Source: Anaerolineales bacterium
GTDB lineage: Bacteria > Chloroflexota > Anaerolineae > B4-G1 > DUEL01
Assembly: GCA_015662065.1 (NCBI GenBank)
Contig: DQUX01000330.1
Coordinates: 1-13,085, forward strand
Direction: 5' to 3'
DNA length: 13,085 bases
Shown piece after piece: positions 8,301 to 13,085 of the stretch. The stretch's first letter is position 1; each line of letters starts with the position of its first letter. The notes beneath the pieces are model-generated. The model was not told the DNA's origin and did not search any database. It was given only the letters and a program-made list of their open reading frames with translations. Made by a program: the position numbers and the translations under genes.

Positions 8301-8755
8301 CCCTGTTTCGGATCCATTTCGACGCTGACGCCGCCTCGGTGGTGCGGGACCGGGCGACGTCGGCGACGGTCTCCATCAACGACACCCATCCCGTGTCGGC
8401 CTCGGTGGAGGTGGTGAGCGCGGCGATGAGCGTGACCGTCGAGGCGGTGCCGGACACCCTCCCGGCGGATGGGGTGTCGACGTCGGTGGTGACGGCGACG
8501 GTGGAGGACGGGGAGGGGCACGGGGTGGCGGACGGGACGGCGGTGGTGTTCACCGCGACGTTGGGGAGCTTTCCGACGGAGCCGTACACGGCGACGACGG
8601 TGGGGGGGGTGGCGACGGCGACCTTGAGGGCGGGGACGGAGGCGGGGACGACGATTGTCTGGGCCTATGCCGGAGAGGCGTCCGGACAGGCCCTCGTGAC
8701 CTTGCAGCAGGTTGAGTACTTCATCTTTCTGCCTACAGTTCTGAAAGGGCCATGA
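5336..8755 (+). CDS. Secreted FG-GAP/VCBS repeat protein with Big_1 domain and FLPxVLK tail
   Basis: A 1139-residue exported protein. A signal peptide covers about residues 1-44: arginines up to residue 17, hydrophobic core MPVLLASLGLLLAMWLL, likely cleavage after AVVQA. Residues 77 to about 840 carry 14 calcium-binding DxDxDG motifs, such as LDRDGRPD and LNNDGWPD, spaced 48 to 74 residues apart, each usually followed by a W-x-N element: the FG-GAP/VCBS repeats of integrin-type beta-propellers. Residues about 855-1025 form a less clear beta-rich domain with one more acidic loop at 925 (DGDGDGMW). Residues about 1030-1120 resemble a bacterial Ig-like (Big_1) domain. The C-terminus ends in YFIFLPTVLKGP, a tail I associate with secreted Chloroflexota proteins. 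It probably acts at the cell surface or in the matrix, binding glycan or protein; no catalytic motif is visible. Its position inside the glycan operon, 34 bases after the SGNH-like gene, suggests coordinated production. Confidence 0.85.
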   Translation: MRHSAEGFPCGGRRAARLAMPVLLASLGLLLAMWLLRPPAVVQATASIEGDPISFGGVRRVVTASVGVRAVAVGELDRDGRPDLVFADGQWVRIAPNVGVTGTAWVPSNTVGAMGAPVVDVAVADWDRDGCLDLAAAATDGAGNSRIVLWQGPGPGSNPFTATWGVSNTLIASLPITLSTLAVGDLNGDGAPDLIAAGGDGLIRMWANPMTETQPFTTSWGAPHLLNAHQGGINRVLLADFGRDGRPDIVAVSGGGTPTVRLWRNPLTATSPFTTPWTVSNTLGTFADDVRSVVVADLDGDGRLDVGVGRDSGDVMVWRNPLTVALPFTTSWGSPASVGSGDRPLAALASADFDRDGLPDLVGGVEGPSPTLFAWHNPGAPFGGGWTTTTLEGPTGSVYDVAVADFDPDGDMDVAAGYGDAGQGWVSLWANTLLHRDAAFENLGIAVGPMDSARGMVVGDLDRDGRTDIVANQGGGYMRAWQNDGTPFDGTWPQYHLGWSSNSVPRALADLDRDGDLDIVAVNWCEPPAPHVEVWRNDGDPFAGEWTTVSAIGDLPTFATAITVGDLDRNGTPEIVVGIDGNSSVSPTIGIWRFEGDPFVATSWLSSEVAVVSYTVNSIALGDLNNDGWPDIVFGTDHAPPADPMPEVYQLRAARNDGAPFDGGWTLFDLGRDPQWTGLEPSHGYRGETVHSVGLADFDNDGDLDIVTGEAVQGDHQIMVWENDGTPFDGEQWQPTTVGLGPYWEPNGNPWLADTVFSVVPADLNNDGLIDLVSGSGPTEPYEVIYWENSGLPFSALVTDTHWIRHDVGAVEMHVKLVGAVDLDGDGDIDIASLAETWSSPVEVVHVWQNREGTVGERVEATAPVTMAEGSVDDLLRIVVSHHGKPAEPAVEIDEWRVTFTDGAGTPLISAQADGLFASIAVYRDGDGDGMWQGSDTPVVTVSSPSLVDGVQRLPFPSGDPLAVISATETVTYFVVVSLEPDASLQTPALFRIHFDADAASVVRDRATSATVSINDTHPVSASVEVVSAAMSVTVEAVPDTLPADGVSTSVVTATVEDGEGHGVADGTAVVFTATLGSFPTEPYTATTVGGVATATLRAGTEAGTTIVWAYAGEASGQALVTLQQVEYFIFLPTVLKGP
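5558..7837 (+). repeat. Fourteen FG-GAP repeats, probably two seven-bladed propellers
   Basis: The first Asp of each DxDxDG-type motif lies at residues 77, 125, 185, 240, 297, 352, 405, 460, 510, 566, 623, 697, 763 and 822 of the encoded protein. The linker after the motif changes along the array. Repeats 2-5 are followed by a proline-rich form, WxNPxTxxxPFTTxW or close to it; repeats 6 and 7 are transitional; most of repeats 8-13 have WxNDGxPFDGxW or a variant. Two near-identical 24-base words lie exactly 720 bases apart (6781 and 7501; two mismatches), evidence of duplication within the second half. Motif 4 lacks the middle Asp (DFGRDG) and motif 10 has Asn at the fifth position (DLDRNG). 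Confidence 0.85.
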
Positions 8756-8761
8756 GCCGAA

Positions 8762-8767
8762 GGGAGG
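8762..8767 (+). promoter_or_regulatory. Shine-Dalgarno of small membrane protein gene
   Basis: GGGAGG with a six-base spacer to ATG 8774. A second ATG follows directly at 8777, with AAGGAG (8768-8773) three bases before it. The first ATG has the better spacing. Confidence 0.55.
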
Positions 8768-8773
8768 AAGGAG

Positions 8774-9400
8774 ATGATGACCGGTCGGAAGAGTGATGTG
8801 TGGGAGGTGCAGCCGGGTGAGCGACGCCACCCTGGAGTCATCCACGGCGTGATCGCCCTCGTCTTGTTGATCCTGGCGATAGCTGTCTCCAGGCTGTGTA
8901 GCTTCTCGCTGGTGCTGCCGCTCCCTCTGGGGAAGTTTATGCTCACCTATTTCTCGCCTGCCACGACCGTCCAAGTCGTCGGAGGGATGTGGTTCGGGAT
9001 GTGGGGGGTGATCGCCGGGATGCTTTTCCCCGTCATCGGGGGGTTCATCGGCGGGCAGCCGCTGGTGGTGAATCTGCTGCTGATCCCGGTGAACATCGTC
9101 CAGAGCGTTGCCGCGGTGTGGGTCTTCCGCCGCTGGAGGCGGGACCCCCGGTTGGCCACCTTTGCCGACTGGGTGGTGTTCATCCTGGTTGTCGGTCTTC
9201 TGATGAACATCCCGGCGGCGATATGGGTCACCGCTGTCTACTGGCGCTTTGGCATCGCCAGCGGCTCCTGGATCATCTTTCTCGTCTCGTACATTATCGG
9301 CCACGGGTTGCCGCCGGCGGTGCTGGGGGCTGTGCTGCTGAAAGCCTTCTCCGGTGTTGTGGTCAGGTCCAGGGTTTTCTGCAAGGGCTGGTGGGCTTAG
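8774..9400 (+). CDS. Polytopic membrane protein, ECF S-component- or MASE1-like, function unknown
   Basis: A 208-residue protein with five or six hydrophobic segments (about 22-40, 43-60, 64-92, 97-117, 132-156 and 163-190) and short cytoplasmic ends. The stretch with FSPATTVQVVGGMWFGMWG followed by VIAGMLFPVIGGF has the small-residue-rich pattern of S-components of energy-coupling factor transporters and of MASE1-type membrane sensor domains, and the size suits an S-component. No ATPase or T-component gene is nearby, and no kinase or cyclase domain is attached. It starts 18 bases after the repeat protein and ends 18 bases before a glycosyltransferase gene, so it is almost certainly co-transcribed with the glycan genes. 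It could import a small precursor, sense the envelope, or assist export or sorting of the preceding protein. I do not recognise it firmly; the family call rests on hydrophobic pattern only. Confidence 0.45.
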   Translation: MMTGRKSDVWEVQPGERRHPGVIHGVIALVLLILAIAVSRLCSFSLVLPLPLGKFMLTYFSPATTVQVVGGMWFGMWGVIAGMLFPVIGGFIGGQPLVVNLLLIPVNIVQSVAAVWVFRRWRRDPRLATFADWVVFILVVGLLMNIPAAIWVTAVYWRFGIASGSWIIFLVSYIIGHGLPPAVLGAVLLKAFSGVVVRSRVFCKGWWA

Positions 9401-9418
9401 CGTGGGAGGGTCCATCGG

Positions 9419-10333
9419 GTGAGCGCCTGGCCTCGGGTGGGGGTCATCGTTCTCAACTGGAACGGGGGGGATGACACCCTGGCGTGCTTGGCGTCTCTGG
9501 CGCGGCTGGACTACCCCGCCTTCGAGGTGGTGGTCGTGGACAACGGCTCCACCGACGGATCGGTGCCGGCTGTCCGGCAGCGGTTCCCGGAGGTGGTCCT
9601 TCTCCTGAACGAGGAGAACCTGGGCTACACCGGGGGCAACAACGTGGGCCTGCTTCACGTGCTGGACCGCGGCCTGGACTACGCCTTGCTCCTGAACAAC
9701 GACACAGAGGTCGCCCCCAACTTCCTGCGCGTCCTGGTTGGGGCCGCCGAGGCGGACCCGGCGGTGGGGGTCGCCGGGCCGATGATCTACTACTACGATC
9801 GGCCGGAGGTCATCTGGTCGGCCGGGGGGGCGATCGACTGGCGGCGGGGACGGACGTGGATGGTGGGCCTCGACGAGCAGGATACGGGGCAGTTCGGCAC
9901 GCAACCTCGTGAGGTGGATTTCGTCACGGGGTGCGCGCTGCTGGTCAAGAGGGAGGTCCTGGAGCGGGTGGGGCTGCTGGACGAGCGGTTCTTCGCCTAC
10001 TATGAGGAGGCCGAGTGGTGTGTGCGGGCCCGGCGGGCAGGGTTCAAGACCCTGCATGTGCCGCAAGCGCACATCTGGCACAAGATCTCCCCTGTCGCCC
10101 AGGCGGATTCGCCGCTGGTGCATTACTATATGACCCGCAATCGGTTGCTGTTTCTGAAGGCCGCGGGGGCAGGGGTGGGGGCCTGGTTGCATGCTCTGGC
10201 AGAGGATCTGCGGACCCTGCTGGCGTGGGGCCTGCGTCCCCGCTGGCGACATAAGCAGGCCCAGCGACGGGCGATGGTGCAGGCTATCGTGGACGCCGGA
10301 CGGGGTAGGTGGGGACAGCAGGCTGTGAGGTGA
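9419..10333 (+). CDS. Family 2 glycosyltransferase, rhamnosyltransferase type
   Basis: A 304-residue GT-A fold glycosyltransferase without a membrane segment. It shows the ordered motifs of the WbbL/rhamnosyltransferase-like branch of family 2: LNWNG (12-16), DNGSTDGS (41-48), NLGYTGGNN (67-75), LNNDTE (92-97, the nucleotide-sugar and metal site), TGCALLVKREVLERVGLLDE (170-189), then FFAYYEEAEWCVRARRAGF with the acidic catalytic region near 196-199, and HK at 221-222. The enzyme should transfer a sugar from a nucleotide donor to the growing lipid-linked unit at the cytoplasmic side. The name of the branch does not establish rhamnose as the sugar. Start GTG 9419 has GGGAGGG (9404-9410) eight bases upstream. 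It ends eight bases before the next glycosyltransferase, implying translational coupling. Confidence 0.92.
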   Translation: MSAWPRVGVIVLNWNGGDDTLACLASLARLDYPAFEVVVVDNGSTDGSVPAVRQRFPEVVLLLNEENLGYTGGNNVGLLHVLDRGLDYALLLNNDTEVAPNFLRVLVGAAEADPAVGVAGPMIYYYDRPEVIWSAGGAIDWRRGRTWMVGLDEQDTGQFGTQPREVDFVTGCALLVKREVLERVGLLDERFFAYYEEAEWCVRARRAGFKTLHVPQAHIWHKISPVAQADSPLVHYYMTRNRLLFLKAAGAGVGAWLHALAEDLRTLLAWGLRPRWRHKQAQRRAMVQAIVDAGRGRWGQQAVR

Positions 10334-10341
10334 GGGCGAGG

Positions 10342-11553
10342 ATGCGGATCCTGTTCGTCTCAGGGTGGTTCCCGTATCCCCCCGATAACGGCGCGCGGAT
10401 GCGGATCTACTACCTGCTAAGGGAGTTGGCGAAGCGCCACAGCGTGGATCTGCTAGCCTTTGCCCGGGATGGACGGGGCGGGCCGGGTGGGGCGGAGGCC
10501 CTTCAACCCATCTGCCGCGTGCTGGGAACGGTCCCTTTCCGCCCGTTCCGTCCTTTGAACAGGTGGGCTCTGCTGGGATTGCTCTCTCCTGAGCCCCGCT
10601 CCCTTCGCGACACTTGCAGCAGGCAGATGTATGAGGAGGTGGGTCGGGCACTCCAGGGAGGGGGGTACGACCTGGTACTGACATCGGAGATCGGCCCCGG
10701 GACGTATACCAGCCGGTACGCGGTCGGGCGGGCCGCTATTCCACAGGTGATCGAGGATCTGGAACTCTCGATGATCCGCAATAAGATCGGGTCTAAACCT
10801 ACGCTCTGGGGCCGCCTGCGGCACCGGCTGACGTGGTGGAAGTTGCGGTGGTATATCGCTGGCTTTCTCCCCCAGATCGCGGGATGTACCGTTGCCTCGG
10901 AGGTAGAGCGAAGGGTCTTGCGGCAGGTTGCCCCTCGATATAGGCAGGTGGCGGTGATCCCCAACGGTGTCGACCTGGAGTGGTACGGTGGGGACTTTGG
11001 TTCTCCGGAGCCCGACACGCTGGTTTTTAACGGTGCGTTGACGTACGAGGCCAACTATGAGGCGATGAGGTTCTTTTTGGGAAAGGTGTTCCCCCACGTC
11101 CGTAGGACTCGCTCAAGTGTGAGGCTCATCATCACGGGGCGCGCCGACGGCGTGAACCTAGAAGGGTTGCCGCTGGGGAGGGGAGTGGTGCTGACGGGTT
11201 ACGTGGAGGACATACGGCCTGTGGTGGCGCGAAGCGCTGTCTGCGTGGCCCCGTTGACGACTGGCGGGGGGACACGGGTCAAGGTGCTGGAGGCGATGGC
11301 GCTGGGCACGCCGGTGGTCGCCACCAGCAAGGGGGCCGAAGGGCTGGATGTGGTCGACGGCGAGCACATCCTCCTGGCCGACGACCCTCCCGCCTTTGCC
11401 GATGCGGTCCTGCGCCTGCTGAGCGACGCGCACTTGCGGGCCTCCCTGACCCGCAACGCCTGCGAACTGGTGAAGGAGCGGTACGACTGGCGTCAGATCG
11501 GGGGGGAACTGGACCAGTTCCTGCGTCGGGTTATCCATTGTGCTGAGAGTTGA
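10342..11553 (+). CDS. Family 4 glycosyltransferase (GT-B fold)
   Basis: A 403-residue GT-B fold protein. The N-terminal half begins FVSGWFPYPPDNGARMRIYY (5-24), the usual glycine-containing loop of family 4 enzymes; IPNGVD (207-212) marks the inter-domain region; the C-terminal half has FNGALTYEANYEAMRFF (229-245), LTGYVEDIRPVVARS (284-298) and the donor-binding GGGTRVKVLEAMALGTPVVA (308-327). The FNGALTYEANYEA and PLTTGGGTRVKVLEA segments recall, from memory, the Stp1-type transferases found with PEP-CTERM/exosortase loci, but no exosortase gene is present here. Start ATG 10342 with GAGGG five bases upstream is preferred over an in-frame ATG at 10309 inside the previous gene. Donor and acceptor sugars are unknown. 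Its stop lies eight bases before the polymerase/ligase gene. Confidence 0.92.
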   Translation: MRILFVSGWFPYPPDNGARMRIYYLLRELAKRHSVDLLAFARDGRGGPGGAEALQPICRVLGTVPFRPFRPLNRWALLGLLSPEPRSLRDTCSRQMYEEVGRALQGGGYDLVLTSEIGPGTYTSRYAVGRAAIPQVIEDLELSMIRNKIGSKPTLWGRLRHRLTWWKLRWYIAGFLPQIAGCTVASEVERRVLRQVAPRYRQVAVIPNGVDLEWYGGDFGSPEPDTLVFNGALTYEANYEAMRFFLGKVFPHVRRTRSSVRLIITGRADGVNLEGLPLGRGVVLTGYVEDIRPVVARSAVCVAPLTTGGGTRVKVLEAMALGTPVVATSKGAEGLDVVDGEHILLADDPPAFADAVLRLLSDAHLRASLTRNACELVKERYDWRQIGGELDQFLRRVIHCAES

Positions 11554-11561
11554 GGCTTGGG

Positions 11562-12947
11562 ATGATCGATGTGATTCGTGAGCGGCTCTCCAGGCTTCCG
11601 CTGTTGTTCCGGCCGGCGGTGGTCGGCGGGGTGCTCCTCGCGGGCATGGTCTTCGCGTTCCTGATCAGCCGCCTGGAACACCCAGAACTCCCCCTCCTGC
11701 TGGCGGCGTTTCCCCTCCTCGGGCTGATCCTCTACCGGTATGGTCGGATTGAGCATGGCGTGTTGGGGATCGTGCTTGTGGCGGCCACGATCCGCTACGG
11801 CCTTCCCACGGGCACCCAGAGCCGCATCCCCGTCAGTATGGTCGTGACGGTGTCCGCCATCGTCGTGTGGGTGATCGGGGTGATGGTCACGAGAAAGCGG
11901 CTGCGGCTTGCCCCCTCGCCCACCAACATCCCCCTGCTCGGCTTTGTCGCCGCCTCCGTGGTTTCATTTATCTGGGGCAACGTGTTTCGGGATGTCCTGG
12001 TCGTTCCCTGGCGCAGTTGGCCCTTTGTCCAGTTGGGGGGGCTGGCGGTGATGGTCCTGTTGCCCGGCGCCTTTCTCCTGGCTGCCAATCACCTGGGGGA
12101 GGTCCGTTGGATCAGCCTGCTGGTTCTGCTCCTCCTGGTCATCGGCACCATCTACATTTTCGGCGACCGGCTGCATCTGCCGGTGCGTTTCCTCCAGGTC
12201 CGACCGTTGTTTCCTATGTGGATGATCTGTCTGAGTTACACCCTGGCGATTACCGATCGGAAGTTGCCTCTCTGGGTGCGGGGTTTGCTGCTGATCCTGG
12301 CGGGGGCGTGGGGGTATCACGTCTTCATCCAGAAATTCCGCTGGCTTTCGGCATGGCTGCCCTCGGGGGCGGCGATCCTCGTCATCAGCCTGCTCCGTTC
12401 GCGGATGGCGCTGGTGATCCTGCTCCTGATCGCCGTCCTCTACGTCGGCTTCAACATCGATGCCATCGAGGCCCGGCTGGAGGCCGAGAGGACCGAGAGC
12501 GGTGAAACCCGCCTGGATGCCTGGCTGCACAACTGGCGGGTGACCAGCAAGCACTGGCTCTTCGGCGTCGGGCCAGCGGGGTATGCGCTGTACTACATGT
12601 CGTATTTCCCCACCGAGGCGATGGCGACCCACAGCAACTACATTGACATTCTCTCCCAGACCGGTGTGGTTGGCCTCACACTGTTCCTCTGGTTCTTCCT
12701 TGCGGTGGGGTTCTGTGCATGGAGACTGTGGCGGCGGGTGCGGAAGCGGGGGGATTTCGTGGAGGCCTTCTCGCTGGCCACCCTGGGGGGATGGGTGGGC
12801 GCGATGCTAGCGATGGCCTTGGGGGATTGGCTCGTGCCCTTCGTTTATACCCAGACCATTGCTGGCTTCGACTACGCCTCGTATACCTGGGTTCTCCTGG
12901 GCGCAATGGTCGCTCTGTATGTACGTGAATACCTTGCCAATGTCTAA
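11562..12947 (+). CDS. O-antigen ligase/Wzy polymerase-like membrane protein
   Basis: A 461-residue membrane protein with about ten to twelve hydrophobic segments and one large extracytoplasmic loop at about 298-366, the layout of the Wzy_C (O-antigen ligase/polymerase) family. In and around the loop are Arg317, the GVGPAGY turn (335-341) and His357 in ATHSNYIDILSQTGVVGL, matching the conserved Arg, G-x-G and HN-type positions of WaaL and Wzy proteins. Such proteins polymerise undecaprenyl-diphosphate-linked repeats or ligate glycans to an acceptor on the outer face. Polymerase is the likelier role because a flippase and transferases are in the same operon, but ligation to a lipid or protein cannot be excluded. 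ATG 11562 has TGAGG (11551-11555) overlapping the previous stop codon; a TTG at 11550 is a weaker alternative. It is the last gene in the window. Confidence 0.87.
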   Translation: MIDVIRERLSRLPLLFRPAVVGGVLLAGMVFAFLISRLEHPELPLLLAAFPLLGLILYRYGRIEHGVLGIVLVAATIRYGLPTGTQSRIPVSMVVTVSAIVVWVIGVMVTRKRLRLAPSPTNIPLLGFVAASVVSFIWGNVFRDVLVVPWRSWPFVQLGGLAVMVLLPGAFLLAANHLGEVRWISLLVLLLLVIGTIYIFGDRLHLPVRFLQVRPLFPMWMICLSYTLAITDRKLPLWVRGLLLILAGAWGYHVFIQKFRWLSAWLPSGAAILVISLLRSRMALVILLLIAVLYVGFNIDAIEARLEAERTESGETRLDAWLHNWRVTSKHWLFGVGPAGYALYYMSYFPTEAMATHSNYIDILSQTGVVGLTLFLWFFLAVGFCAWRLWRRVRKRGDFVEAFSLATLGGWVGAMLAMALGDWLVPFVYTQTIAGFDYASYTWVLLGAMVALYVREYLANV

Positions 12948-12956
12948 CATAAAACC

Positions 12957-12980
12957 CTCGCTTTGAAGGCTCCAAGCGAG
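12957..12980. terminator. Hairpin just after operon, possible terminator
   Basis: A perfect seven-base inverted repeat, CTCGCTT with AAGCGAG, can extend by two more pairs beyond one mismatch and closes on a four-base loop. It begins ten bases after the last stop codon. On the + strand no U-run follows. On the - strand it is followed by GGTTTTATG, with four Ts, so it may stop transcription entering from the right or act in both directions. Confidence 0.4.
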
Positions 12981-13005
12981 TCTGTGACCCGCGTCTCCGG
13001 TCGAA

Positions 13006-13022
13006 GGCTGCCATTTTCAGCC
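13006..13022. other. Short inverted repeat
   Basis: GGCTG and CAGCC form a five-base-pair stem around a seven-base loop (CCATTTT). It is weak alone and noted because it lies between two other possible hairpins. Confidence 0.25.
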
Positions 13023-13085
13023 CAAGTCGGGGGGGGCATAGACCCCCTTAGAGCATCATGTGACATTGTCAGAATACTCGGAAGG

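Larger units (their letters stand above)
12948..13085. other. Non-coding end region with possible hairpins
   Basis: These 138 bases follow the last stop and contain no convincing gene on either strand. They look less G+C-biased than the operon and hold three inverted repeats, two of them listed separately. A third pairs five of the eight Gs at 13029-13036 with the C5 run at 13043-13047 around a short loop. No T-rich tract follows any of them on the + strand, so the end of the operon is not defined. Confidence 0.5.

Noticed and set aside
8774..9400. Possible exosortase or archaeosortase partner of the FLPxVLK tail
   Set aside because: The expected Cys, Arg and His active-site pattern is not seen and the protein is short for that family. 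Only the adjacency is suggestive.
7196..10684. Open reading frame of 1162 codons on the - strand, antisense to four genes
   Set aside because: Its product is rich in His, Arg, Pro and Gly with no domain or membrane pattern, typical of the antisense of high-GC codons. The + strand genes beneath it have clear families and ribosome binding sites.
12957..12980. Standard intrinsic terminator of the operon on the + strand
   Set aside because: The stem is sound but TCTGTGACCC follows it, not a T-run. It is kept only as a possible terminator of uncertain direction.
13055..13085. Possible promoter with TTGTCA near the right edge
   Set aside because: No matching -10 element can be placed before the window ends.

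Overview
The window is a stretch of high-GC bacterial DNA carrying nine genes, all on the + strand and almost without gaps (spacers of 8 to 55 bases). It reads as one operon for assembly of a surface or extracellular polysaccharide by a Wzx/Wzy-type route. Start codons are a mix of ATG and GTG, each with a purine-rich Shine-Dalgarno sequence. The large secreted protein in the middle ends in a short aromatic-FLPxVLK tail, as I remember from many secreted proteins of Chloroflexota (Anaerolineae and Chloroflexus relatives). Together with the base composition this makes Chloroflexota the best guess for the host; that is an inference, not proof.

Layout, left to right: (1) 28-1683, cytoplasmic alkaline-phosphatase-superfamily phosphodiesterase with a complete metal-ligand set, its start possibly upstream of the window; (2) 1700-3229, Wzx-like polysaccharide flippase; (3) 3285-4394, acyltransferase family 3 membrane protein; (4) 4411-5301, membrane-anchored SGNH/GDSL-like protein, probably the extracytoplasmic partner of gene 3; (5) 5336-8755, secreted protein with 14 FG-GAP/VCBS repeats (probably two seven-bladed propellers), an intermediate beta-domain, a Big_1-type Ig domain and the FLPxVLK tail; (6) 8774-9400, small polytopic membrane protein resembling an ECF S-component or MASE1-type sensor, function unknown; (7) 9419-10333, family 2 glycosyltransferase of the rhamnosyltransferase type; (8) 10342-11553, family 4 glycosyltransferase; (9) 11562-12947, O-antigen ligase/Wzy polymerase-like membrane protein. 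The last 138 bases are non-coding and hold three possible hairpins.

How the genes may work together: the glycosyltransferases extend a lipid-linked repeat unit in the cytoplasm, the flippase moves it across the membrane, the Wzy/WaaL-like protein polymerises or ligates it outside, and the acyltransferase/SGNH pair acylates it there. The phosphodiesterase may act on a phosphorylated precursor. The repeat protein would be a surface or matrix component made together with the glycan. No priming glycosyltransferase, chain-length regulator or export channel is visible, so the cluster must continue outside the window or depend on genes elsewhere. No RNA gene, mobile element, CRISPR array or clear promoter was found. 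The least explained parts are genes 4, 5 and 6.
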